Notes under the pieces: model-generated
The model's input: the letters and a program-made list of their open reading frames with translations, nothing else
What the model was told of the DNA's origin: nothing
The model's database searches: none
Source of the DNA: an uncultured Lachnospiraceae bacterium
GTDB taxonomy: Bacteria > Bacillota > Clostridia > Lachnospirales > Lachnospiraceae
DNA length: 5,135 nt
Reading direction: 5' to 3'
Assembly (NCBI GenBank): GCA_902795625.1
Contig: CADBLW010000161.1
Span: 1 to 5,135, forward strand
Program-made: the position numbers and the translations under genes
Part shown: positions 1-5,135 of the stretch, in pieces
How the letters are laid out: the number at the start of each line of letters is the position of its first letter
Position numbering within the stretch: position 1 is the first letter of the stretch

Positions 1-1559
1 AACCGCTGCACGCCGTCCAGCTCGAACGCAACCACGGCGCTGCGGCCCTTGTTGCGCACGCCGCACCGCTTCGCCCGTCGGAAGATCGCGAGAGCATCCT
101 CGAGGACTGCCTTCTTCTCCTCGTCGTACTCACTGATCTTGTCAGAAGTCATCAGAAGAGAGCCGAACAAGGCGTTCACCTTCGTGAGCGCCGTGCGGCG
201 GGCAAACGACATGCGCATGTTGTCATCGCGGAGCAGGAACACGTCCGGATCGTTTCCGAACACATGCCCGTCCAGATCTCTTCGGAAAATGGTATTCTGC
301 AGCGTCACCTTCGTGGACACCCTCTCCGGGTGGAGCGCATTCATGTAGATCGCGTCATCGAACGTAAGCGTGACATCCGGTCCGATGCGACAGTAGTCAA
401 ACCTCTCAAAACCGTTCGAGAGCGTCGCTCCGCAGCCGAGGATCAGGCGGTCCTCCAGCTCTTCCCGGATGAGCCCGTACGCAAACTCCGCCGTCTCGCT
501 CCTCGTCTTTCCCCTGAGCTGACACAGGTTGACTGCGTAGAGGAAGTCCAGCTTGAAGAAATCAAAGCCGAGGTCCTTGTGGAACCGAAGACACTCGCGG
601 ATATACTCCACAACCTCCGTCTTGTTCAGATCAAGCGGGAAGAACGTGCTCCAGTTCGAGCCGCCGTACACGGGATTGCCCTCCGCATCCCGGGCGATCC
701 AGTCCGGATGCTCCTGCACGAGCTTCGAGTCAGCCTCGGCGACAAGCGGGGCAAGCCAGATGCCGGCCATCATCCCTCTCTCGTGGATCGCATCGACGAT
801 CCCGCCCAGCCCGTTCGGGAACTTCACGGGGTCGACATCCATCCAGTCGCCGCAGTGTGTCTCATAGCCGTCGTCGATCTGGAAGAGCTCGAACCGCTCA
901 TCCGCGCCCGAAAGCGCGTCCAGGATGATGTCCTCATTGATGTTTGAAAAATGGTTGTACCACGAGGTGTAGCCGAACATTTTCCGATCGGTCCGCGGTG
1001 TAAACCGCGCAAAATACTCCTTCCCGTCGCGCCCCGACACGTAATCGAACACCGTAAAACTCTCCCCTGCCTTCAGCGCTCTTCCGGCGATATCACTCTG
1101 CAGCAGGATCCGGTTTGCATCCTCCGAAAACCATATCAGCAGATACGCGTTCCGGTAGTTCAGGTTGCCGAAGAAGATCGGTTTCTCGCCGGTCACATAG
1201 CCGAAGTCAAACCCGACCGGCGTATTTTTCCGATTCTTCCAAAACGCCTGGGACCCGTACGCCGGAAAATGATACTTCTCCGTAAGTGCATTCGGCAGTT
1301 TCGAGAGGTCGTTGAGCGTCTCGCCCATGGCGAACTCCCTCGTCTCGGTCCAGGACTGGTATCCGTTCGCAAGGATCCGACTCTCCTCCGTGAACTCATA
1401 CTGCAGCGGCAGCTCGGCATCCTGCAGCACGATATCGGCAAGCGCCGTCACCGTGACCGTGCGCCGGTTGGTCGTCTTGACATGTTCCACCTGTATATTC
1501 GCGTCGCCGGTCGAGGTGGTCCTCACCTGCCCGTCGACAGTGTACGTAATCTTAAGCAT
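1..1559 (-). CDS. GH36 family alpha-galactosidase, C-terminus cut off by window edge
   Basis: Retaining alpha-galactosidase that removes terminal alpha-linked galactose from oligosaccharides such as melibiose or raffinose. I translated it by hand: 519 residues with no stop before the left edge. An N-terminal beta-rich region (about 1-185) leads into a TIM barrel: GYTSWYNHF (196-204), FQIDDGYE (226-233), GDW (237-239), AGIWLAP (265-271), KLDFLYA (336-342), RIGPDV (391-396) and NDPDVFLLRDDN (436-447). By family knowledge D338 is the nucleophile and D395 the acid/base. Their 57-residue spacing resembles the short Thermotoga GalA type (D327/D387) more than the long forms of about 730 aa. No signal peptide is visible, so it should act in the cytoplasm. 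The ATG lies 8 nt after GGAGG and overlaps the permease stop, so the two genes are translationally coupled. Only the final beta domain should be missing. Substrate (galactose versus N-acetylgalactosamine) cannot be fixed from sequence. Confidence 0.93.
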   Translation of the reverse strand, partial: MLKITYTVDGQVRTTSTGDANIQVEHVKTTNRRTVTVTALADIVLQDAELPLQYEFTEESRILANGYQSWTETREFAMGETLNDLSKLPNALTEKYHFPAYGSQAFWKNRKNTPVGFDFGYVTGEKPIFFGNLNYRNAYLLIWFSEDANRILLQSDIAGRALKAGESFTVFDYVSGRDGKEYFARFTPRTDRKMFGYTSWYNHFSNINEDIILDALSGADERFELFQIDDGYETHCGDWMDVDPVKFPNGLGGIVDAIHERGMMAGIWLAPLVAEADSKLVQEHPDWIARDAEGNPVYGGSNWSTFFPLDLNKTEVVEYIRECLRFHKDLGFDFFKLDFLYAVNLCQLRGKTRSETAEFAYGLIREELEDRLILGCGATLSNGFERFDYCRIGPDVTLTFDDAIYMNALHPERVSTKVTLQNTIFRRDLDGHVFGNDPDVFLLRDDNMRMSFARRTALTKVNALFGSLLMTSDKISEYDEEKKAVLEDALAIFRRAKRCGVRNKGRSAVVAFELDGVQR

Positions 1560-2973
1560 TGTTGTCTCCTCCCTTGCTCTCTGCCTCCTCATGTGACTTC
1601 TCGATGACATCCATGACCTTCTTCTCATCATAGAACAGGATGATCACCATGGCGATGATGCAGAGCACCATGGCCACCACAAGGCTGATCCGGTATCCCC
1701 TGCCGGTGTTGCGAATAATCTCCTTGCCCGCCTCGTCGAGCTCGGTGTATTTTCCGATGACAGCGAGCGAGGTGAAGATGATCATGGCGATGGACTGTCC
1801 GAGCTTAAATGCAAACGTACGCGCAGCATAGAACATGGCGTCGCGGTTCTCGCCGGTCAGCACGCAGTCGCTCTCGGCGATATCGGCAACGATCGCCTGC
1901 GGGATCACACCGAGGATCGAGAGCGGCACACCGACTAAAACGCAGATGATGAAACCGTAAATCTGGTTCGGGATAAACGTCACCTTGCCCGCGAACGACG
2001 AGACGAGGAACGCGAAACCGAACAGCGCGAAGCCGACCACCAGGAGTTTCTTCTTGCCGAACCTGCGAGACAGAATGTTGACGATCGGGTAGCAGACAAA
2101 TGTCACGAACGTCATGAAGATGAACAGCACCATGTAGTTGTTCAGCGCCAACAGATTTTCCACATAGAAAATGAACCCCGTGTTGAAGATCGTGATGCCG
2201 ATCCAGTAGATGATATCCGAGAGCACAAACACCTGAAAATGCCTGTTCCGGAATGTCTTCGTGAGCGAGCGGAAGGCATTTTCCTTCACCGGCGGCGTGT
2301 TGTCGTAGTCCTTCTCATGGATCAAAAACGCCGGAAGAAGCATGCACACGAGAGCGATGACCGCCAAAACCGCAAGCACCAACCGCGCGCAGAAATAGTA
2401 GTCCCAGCCGGTCGCGTTCTTCAGCGCCTCCCAGATCATTTTCCCGGAAAATGCGATCCCCGTACCGACTATGTATGTGAGGGAAATGTACGTCGAGATG
2501 TCCATGCGGTCCTTCTGGCTGCGGCCGAGCACCGGGATGAGCGCATTGTACGGCGTGCAATACGCCGTCATGAAGATGTAAAACAGCACCATGGTCACGG
2601 CGAGCCACACGATATTGATCACCGATTCCCCTCGCACCGGGCAGCAGAAGATCAGGACCGTCAACGCCGCGAACGGCACCGCCGCATAGCGCATGAACGG
2701 GATTCTCTTGCCGAGCTTGCTCCCGCAATTGTCTGACATGCCTGCGATCCACGGGTCGGTCACCGCATCCACGATCCGTCCGCACGCCGTGATCAGACCG
2801 ATCACCGTGAGCCCGATAAACGTTGCGCTCGTGACGAATGTGATGACCCCGTTGTCCGTCGAATCCGGCAGATAGAAGTTCACCAGAAGATTGGCGATGA
2901 TACCCGCGAGGATCGACCACCCCAGCTGACCGATCGCAAAAATCCATTTGACCTTACCGGAAACCTGTTTCAT
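1552..2973 (-). CDS. GPH-family (MelB-like) sugar:cation symporter, MFS superfamily
   Basis: Integral membrane permease of the glycoside-pentoside-hexuronide:cation symporter family, 473 aa, the usual length, with about 12 hydrophobic helices and a charged cytoplasmic C-terminal tail. The family's helix II signature is clear: GRIVDAVTDP (residues 65-74) followed by SDN...GKRIPF. D69 and D73 match the cation-site aspartates D55 and D59 of MelB, and K390 in FKLG matches MelB K377. At the helix IV position of MelB D124 this protein has C139, just before TPYNALIP. The conserved ADIAE...TGENRDAMFYAARTF segment (364-387) is typical of the family. I chose the ATG at 2973 rather than the in-frame GTG at 2982 because GGAGGT overlaps that GTG and sits 7 nt before the ATG. 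It is the first gene of an operon with a GH36 alpha-galactosidase, so alpha-galactosides are the likely cargo; the substrate is inferred from context only. Confidence 0.92.
   Translation of the reverse strand: MKQVSGKVKWIFAIGQLGWSILAGIIANLLVNFYLPDSTDNGVITFVTSATFIGLTVIGLITACGRIVDAVTDPWIAGMSDNCGSKLGKRIPFMRYAAVPFAALTVLIFCCPVRGESVINIVWLAVTMVLFYIFMTAYCTPYNALIPVLGRSQKDRMDISTYISLTYIVGTGIAFSGKMIWEALKNATGWDYYFCARLVLAVLAVIALVCMLLPAFLIHEKDYDNTPPVKENAFRSLTKTFRNRHFQVFVLSDIIYWIGITIFNTGFIFYVENLLALNNYMVLFIFMTFVTFVCYPIVNILSRRFGKKKLLVVGFALFGFAFLVSSFAGKVTFIPNQIYGFIICVLVGVPLSILGVIPQAIVADIAESDCVLTGENRDAMFYAARTFAFKLGQSIAMIIFTSLAVIGKYTELDEAGKEIIRNTGRGYRISLVVAMVLCIIAMVIILFYDEKKVMDVIEKSHEEAESKGGDNNA
1566..1573 (-). 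promoter_or_regulatory. Shine-Dalgarno site for the GH36 gene, inside the permease gene
   Basis: The minus strand reads GGGAGGAG, with the GGAGG core (1572-1568) 8 nt before the ATG at 1559. It lies in the last codons of the permease, which encode its Lys-Gly-Gly-Asp tail. Together with the 8-bp ATGCTTAA overlap it supports this start and translational coupling of transporter and hydrolase. Confidence 0.8.
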
Positions 2974-2980
2974 TTTTGCC

Positions 2981-2987
2981 ACCTCCG
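2981..2987 (-). promoter_or_regulatory. Shine-Dalgarno site that decides the permease start
   Basis: The minus strand reads CGGAGGT, then GGCAAAA, then ATG at 2973. The 7-nt spacing is ideal for that ATG. The in-frame GTG at 2982 is partly inside this ribosome-binding sequence and has no other site upstream, so it is a poor start. Confidence 0.8.
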
Positions 2988-3009
2988 TTAGTATTATTTT
3001 CTCCCTTAC

Positions 3010-3038
3010 AGTTTACGATATTCGACAATCGTTTTCAA
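3010..3038 (-). promoter_or_regulatory. Sigma-A type promoter of the permease-GH36 operon
   Basis: On the minus strand the -35 box is TTGAAA (3038-3033, 5/6 match) and the -10 box is TAAACT (3015-3010, 4/6 match), separated by exactly 17 bp. It lies after the terminator of the upstream operon and gives a leader of about 30 nt before the permease start, so operon B has its own transcription start. Confidence 0.7.
3015..3032. promoter_or_regulatory. Imperfect palindrome between -35 and -10, candidate operator
   Basis: The plus strand reads ACGATATTCGACAATCGT. ACGAT/ATCGT arms surround a central TCGA, so 7 of 9 base pairs are symmetric around a CG centre. It fills the promoter spacer exactly. 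A CG-centred palindrome is the style of LacI-family operators, which often control alpha-galactoside genes, but no regulator gene is in the window. Binding here would block RNA polymerase. The assignment to any regulator family is inference. Confidence 0.4.
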
Positions 3039-3064
3039 CACATCCGCAGGATTTGCGTAGCGTT

Positions 3065-3103
3065 AAAAATGCGGTATTGCTGCTTTCTCGCCGCAATACC
3101 GCA
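3065..3103 (-). terminator. Intrinsic (rho-independent) terminator after the flavodoxin gene
   Basis: Perfect 10-bp inverted repeat GCGGTATTGC (3071-3080) and GCAATACCGC (3093-3102), extended by one A-T pair (3070/3103), with a 12-nt loop. On the minus strand the stem is followed by ATTTTTAA, a short T-run as needed for termination. It starts 31 bp past the flavodoxin stop. The other side (AATATTATTT on the plus strand) is a weaker T-tract, and no plus-strand gene leads into it. Confidence 0.85.
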
Positions 3104-3134
3104 ATATTATTTGTCAAAAATGCAAAAACGTCGA

Positions 3135-3587
3135 TCACTGTTTCCAACCCTTGAGGTCCTCGGCGCTCTTCACAAGAAGCGCATCCACCTCCGTCGCACC
3201 GGGGACAAACGGCTTCAACTTCTCCGCGGTTTTGCCGATCTTCGACCCTCCGGATGTGGCAAATGCATACACCTTCTTGCCGGTCCAGTCGTACGCCTTA
3301 CAGAAGGTATTTACCACGTTAGGTGCGCAGCCGTACCAGATGGGGAATCCGATGTACACCGTGTCGTACAGGGACATATCCGCCACGCTTCCCTTGACCG
3401 GCACTTCCTTGTTGCCGAACTTCTCCTTGTTGCAACGCGCCAGCGGGTTGATCCAGCGGATGTCGGCCTTCGTGTACGGAACCTCAGGCACGATCTCAAA
3501 GATATCCGCGCCGATGCTCTCCGCCCACTCCTTTGCCACCTTCGCGGTTGTTCCCTCCGCACTGAAAAATGTTACTAATGTAGCCAT
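3135..3587 (-). CDS. Short-chain flavodoxin (Flavodoxin_4-like)
   Basis: Cytoplasmic FMN-binding electron carrier or small FMN-dependent reductase, 150 aa, full length for this type. The N-terminal strand leads into the FMN phosphate loop FSAEGTTAKVA (8-18). The EVPYTKADIRW segment (35-45) is typical of this clostridial and Bacteroidetes-type family. GFPIWYGCAPNVVNTF (80-95) carries the aromatic residues expected to stack on the isoalloxazine ring, and FATSGGSKIGKT (109-120) forms the second flavin loop. The start is supported by AAGGA 8 nt upstream. It is the last gene of operon A, 19 bp after the second zinc-ribbon gene and just before a terminator. Its redox partner is not in the window. 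Similar proteins are often labelled NAD(P)H-dependent oxidoreductase; a plain electron-carrier role is not proven. Confidence 0.9.
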   Translation of the reverse strand: MATLVTFFSAEGTTAKVAKEWAESIGADIFEIVPEVPYTKADIRWINPLARCNKEKFGNKEVPVKGSVADMSLYDTVYIGFPIWYGCAPNVVNTFCKAYDWTGKKVYAFATSGGSKIGKTAEKLKPFVPGATEVDALLVKSAEDLKGWKQ

Positions 3588-3606
3588 ACGAAAAATCCTT
3601 TCTCAG

Positions 3607-4320
3607 TTACAGATTGTATTTTGCAACGTCCTTCCGAAACAGATAGTATTTGCCGCAGCCGGCAATCTCAACCTCGCCGCCGATCGGATAGAAATTTGCA
3701 CACATTATGTCAGAAGCGCTGTCCGCCCTCAGCATGATACAGGTGTCCTTCCCGTCAATATCGGCAACTACCTTGATCGGGCGGTAGATAACATTGCCGG
3801 GATCCATAACCTTAGCTCTTACCTGAACGATCACCGCGCGATAATTCCGAGAGCTCGCCATCGCCGCATCTGCTTCCTTTGCCTGTTTTCCCACAAAAAA
3901 TGTAAGACCCAATAAGGAAACCAATACGACAGCCAACAGCAAAGCGAAGCCAAGAGCAATACCGCCGCCCTCCGCCAGTCCCGAACCGTCAGCCTCAAAC
4001 GACAAGGCAAACAATCCGATAAGGATCGGCACAGTAAGGAAAAAACAAAGAATAACTCTTACCGACGTCAACTCTCTCGTGCACTTCTCTCCCGGATACG
4101 CCCTGGAATAAATATCTGGATCCCGGTGTTCATTTTCCTTAGCGATCCTTATATTGGCCTCCGTGACCGTAGGGCAGAACGACTCCAGGTCCTCTTCGAC
4201 CAGTTGTGAAACCGTCAGCGAGGTTCCGCAATATTTACAGGCGCTCTCCTTCTTCTCCCGGGGCGCACCGCAGTTCGGGCACTCCTCCAGGAACAGTTCC
4301 GCTACCCGTTTCCGTTTCAT
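3607..4320 (-). CDS. Zinc-ribbon membrane protein of unknown function, second of a tandem pair
   Basis: I do not recognise a named family. The 237-aa product has an N-terminal zinc ribbon with cysteines C14, C17, C28 and C31 (ECPNCG ... CKYCG), a linker with acidic and basic patches (40-85), two hydrophobic helices (about 88-108 and 121-144) forming a hairpin, and a C-terminal soluble domain with KVVADIDG (183-190) and MCANFYPIGGEVEI (206-219). Both ends probably face the cytoplasm, where the ribbon can hold zinc. It is a paralogue of the preceding gene, only 8 bp away. I chose the ATG at 4320: it follows GAGGA that overlaps the upstream stop and gives an N-terminus (MKRKRVAELFLEECP) matching that of the paralogue (MKHNKVSELLLRECP). 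An upstream in-frame start at 4410 would add 30 residues read across the end of the other gene. The C-terminal domain faintly recalls DUF3592-type domains, which is unproven. Confidence 0.8.
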   Translation of the reverse strand: MKRKRVAELFLEECPNCGAPREKKESACKYCGTSLTVSQLVEEDLESFCPTVTEANIRIAKENEHRDPDIYSRAYPGEKCTRELTSVRVILCFFLTVPILIGLFALSFEADGSGLAEGGGIALGFALLLAVVLVSLLGLTFFVGKQAKEADAAMASSRNYRAVIVQVRAKVMDPGNVIYRPIKVVADIDGKDTCIMLRADSASDIMCANFYPIGGEVEIAGCGKYYLFRKDVAKYNL

Positions 4321-4328
4321 ATTCTTCC

Positions 4329-5027
4329 TCACTTCTCCAGAAGCACTGCGAAGTAATCCTTCTTTCCGATCAGGGTAACCTCCTTGCCGATCGGATAGAA
4401 GCTTTCGCACATCTCGTCCGGCACATAATTGACCAGTACTTCCACAATGACTGCTCGTCCGTCCAGATCGGTGAGCACCTTCATCCGACGGAAGCGCTGC
4501 TGATACTGCACGACCATTCCCCCTGCGGCAACGACGATCGCATTGTATGTCCCGCCGTTGTTCAGCGCTCTCTCCGCCTTATCCTGTTTCTCATAATAAA
4601 CCCAGATGAGCGAGGTGCTTACGAGCACGAAAAGACCGATCAGGATAGTCCAGAACAGTCCCGGATTATCCCTGCCGATCAGACCGATCAGGATCAGCGT
4701 ATAACCTATCGCCTGTGTACCCCAATAGGCTGTCCATGGGTTGATCCATTTTCTCTTGGTCGCCTCCTCGTCCTCCTTCGGAGGGATCTTGATCCCGGGA
4801 AATGCTTTGGAAATGATATCCGCGCTGCGGTCCGCGTAGCTCAACGCAACCTCACGGTTCTCCGCAAGCACATCCGCCTGCTCCGGATCCTCGATTTCCA
4901 CAGGCGTCCACTGTAGCTTTGCGGAAATCGCGCCGCATTCCGGGCACTCTTTCTCGCCGCCCGGTACGAATTTTCCGCACTTCGGGCACTCCCTGAGCAA
5001 CAACTCTGACACCTTGTTATGTTTCAT
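4329..5027 (-). CDS. Zinc-ribbon membrane protein of unknown function, first of a tandem pair
   Basis: The function is unknown. The 232-aa product has a zinc ribbon (C14, C17, C28, C31; ECPKCG ... CPECG), an acidic linker (45-90), a helix hairpin (about 104-118 and 124-145) and a C-terminal domain with KVLTDLDG (183-190) and MCESFYPIGKEVTLIG (206-221). The two paralogues match at 11 of the first 18 residues. They also share the DxMCxxFYPIGxEV motif at identical residue numbers (204-217), which shows a tandem duplication with a diverged middle. It is the first gene of operon A, with a GGGGG ribosome-binding site and a near-consensus promoter upstream. Zinc ribbon plus membrane anchor plus small beta-type domain suggests a membrane sensor or scaffold, but nothing in the sequence shows enzyme activity. 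The downstream flavodoxin is the only functional hint. Confidence 0.8.
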   Translation of the reverse strand: MKHNKVSELLLRECPKCGKFVPGGEKECPECGAISAKLQWTPVEIEDPEQADVLAENREVALSYADRSADIISKAFPGIKIPPKEDEEATKRKWINPWTAYWGTQAIGYTLILIGLIGRDNPGLFWTILIGLFVLVSTSLIWVYYEKQDKAERALNNGGTYNAIVVAAGGMVVQYQQRFRRMKVLTDLDGRAVIVEVLVNYVPDEMCESFYPIGKEVTLIGKKDYFAVLLEK

Positions 5028-5033
5028 TAATAA

Positions 5034-5048
5034 CCCCCGTTTTCACGG
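5034..5048 (-). promoter_or_regulatory. Ribosome-binding site with a small GAAA hairpin in the operon A leader
   Basis: The minus strand reads CCGT GAAA ACGG (5048-5037), a 4-bp stem closed by a GNRA-type tetraloop, running directly into the G-run (5038-5034) that serves as Shine-Dalgarno site for the ATG at 5027. Two G's are shared by stem and ribosome site. The stem is short, so an effect on translation is only a possibility. Confidence 0.35.
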
Positions 5049-5093
5049 CCATCACCGAGCCACACCATTGTGCCCTGCTGAACCGTTTCGGGT

Positions 5094-5122
5094 ACTATAC
5101 CACATTTTACGGAAAATGTCAA
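5094..5122 (-). promoter_or_regulatory. Near-consensus sigma-A promoter of operon A
   Basis: The minus strand has TTGACA (5122-5117, perfect -35), a 17-bp spacer and TATAGT (5099-5094, 5/6 match to -10). Transcription should begin near 5087, leaving a leader of about 60 nt before the first zinc-ribbon gene. This strength suggests that a repressor is needed if expression is conditional, which fits the palindrome overlapping it. Confidence 0.85.
5102..5119. promoter_or_regulatory. Palindrome over the -35 box and spacer, candidate operator
   Basis: The plus strand reads ACATTTTACGGAAAATGT: perfect 7-bp arms ACATTTT and AAAATGT around a 4-bp centre. It covers half of the -35 box and almost all of the spacer, the classic place for a repressor site. 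Its sequence is unlike the palindrome in the operon B promoter, so the two operons probably answer to different regulators. No regulator gene is present in the window. Confidence 0.5.
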
Positions 5123-5135
5123 TATCATTTACCAT

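Noticed and set aside
264..947. Plus-strand open frame of 227 codons
   Set aside because: It lies antisense to the GH36 gene, whose catalytic motifs are unmistakable. The translation has low complexity in R, V and E, has no recognisable motif, and has no ribosome-binding site.
2315..2947. Minus-strand open frame of 210 codons in another frame of the permease
   Set aside because: It is a frame-shifted reading of the permease, rich in R, G, H and D as expected from an out-of-frame GC-rich gene, with no membrane segments or motif.
3042..3052. Small inverted repeat ATCC-GCA-GGAT upstream of the operon B promoter
   Set aside because: Four-base arms are expected by chance at this length, and the site is neither a terminator nor aligned with the promoter elements.
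3151..3915. Plus-strand open frame of 254 codons across the flavodoxin and second zinc-ribbon gene
   Set aside because: It runs antisense over two well-supported genes and their junction. The translated sequence shows no domain and the start lies inside the flavodoxin gene without a ribosome-binding site.
4321..4410. Upstream 30-residue extension of the second zinc-ribbon protein
   Set aside because: The extension reads over the 3' end of the first zinc-ribbon gene, lacks a ribosome-binding site and removes the N-terminal match to the paralogue. The ATG at 4320 has a good site.

Overview
All genes that I can support in this window lie on the minus strand, so the text below reads from the right edge to the left. 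The features suggest a Gram-positive, low-to-moderate GC gut-type Clostridia (Lachnospiraceae or Oscillospiraceae-like). The grounds are strong purine-rich Shine-Dalgarno sites, near-consensus sigma-A promoters, a short stand-alone flavodoxin, and a GPH-type sugar permease coupled to a GH36 alpha-galactosidase. The taxonomy is inference from gene style; no RNA gene or other marker gene is present.

Operon A (about 5122 down to 3065). A near-consensus promoter (TTGACA, 17 bp, TATAGT) contains a 7+4+7 bp palindrome that looks like an operator. It drives two tandem paralogous membrane proteins of unknown function (232 and 237 aa). Each has an N-terminal four-cysteine zinc ribbon, a two-helix membrane hairpin and a conserved C-terminal domain. 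They are followed after 19 bp by a 150-aa flavodoxin. The operon ends at a clear intrinsic terminator (GC-rich stem with T-run) 31 bp past the flavodoxin stop.

Operon B (about 3038 down to and beyond position 1). A second promoter (TTGAAA, 17 bp, TAAACT) has an 18-bp imperfect palindrome filling its spacer. It drives a 12-helix GPH/MelB-type sugar:cation symporter whose end overlaps by 8 bp the start of a GH36 alpha-galactosidase. The GH36 gene runs off the left edge with 519 residues visible, including both catalytic aspartates. The permease plausibly imports alpha-galactosides (melibiose or raffinose type) and the GH36 enzyme, which has no signal peptide, would cleave them in the cytoplasm.

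No tRNA, rRNA, CRISPR array, insertion sequence or attachment site was seen. The two non-coding stretches (2974-3134 and 5028-5135) are accounted for by terminator, promoter, operator-like and leader sequence. The least explained part is the zinc-ribbon pair and its link to a flavodoxin. I see no strong evidence for a wholly new system here.
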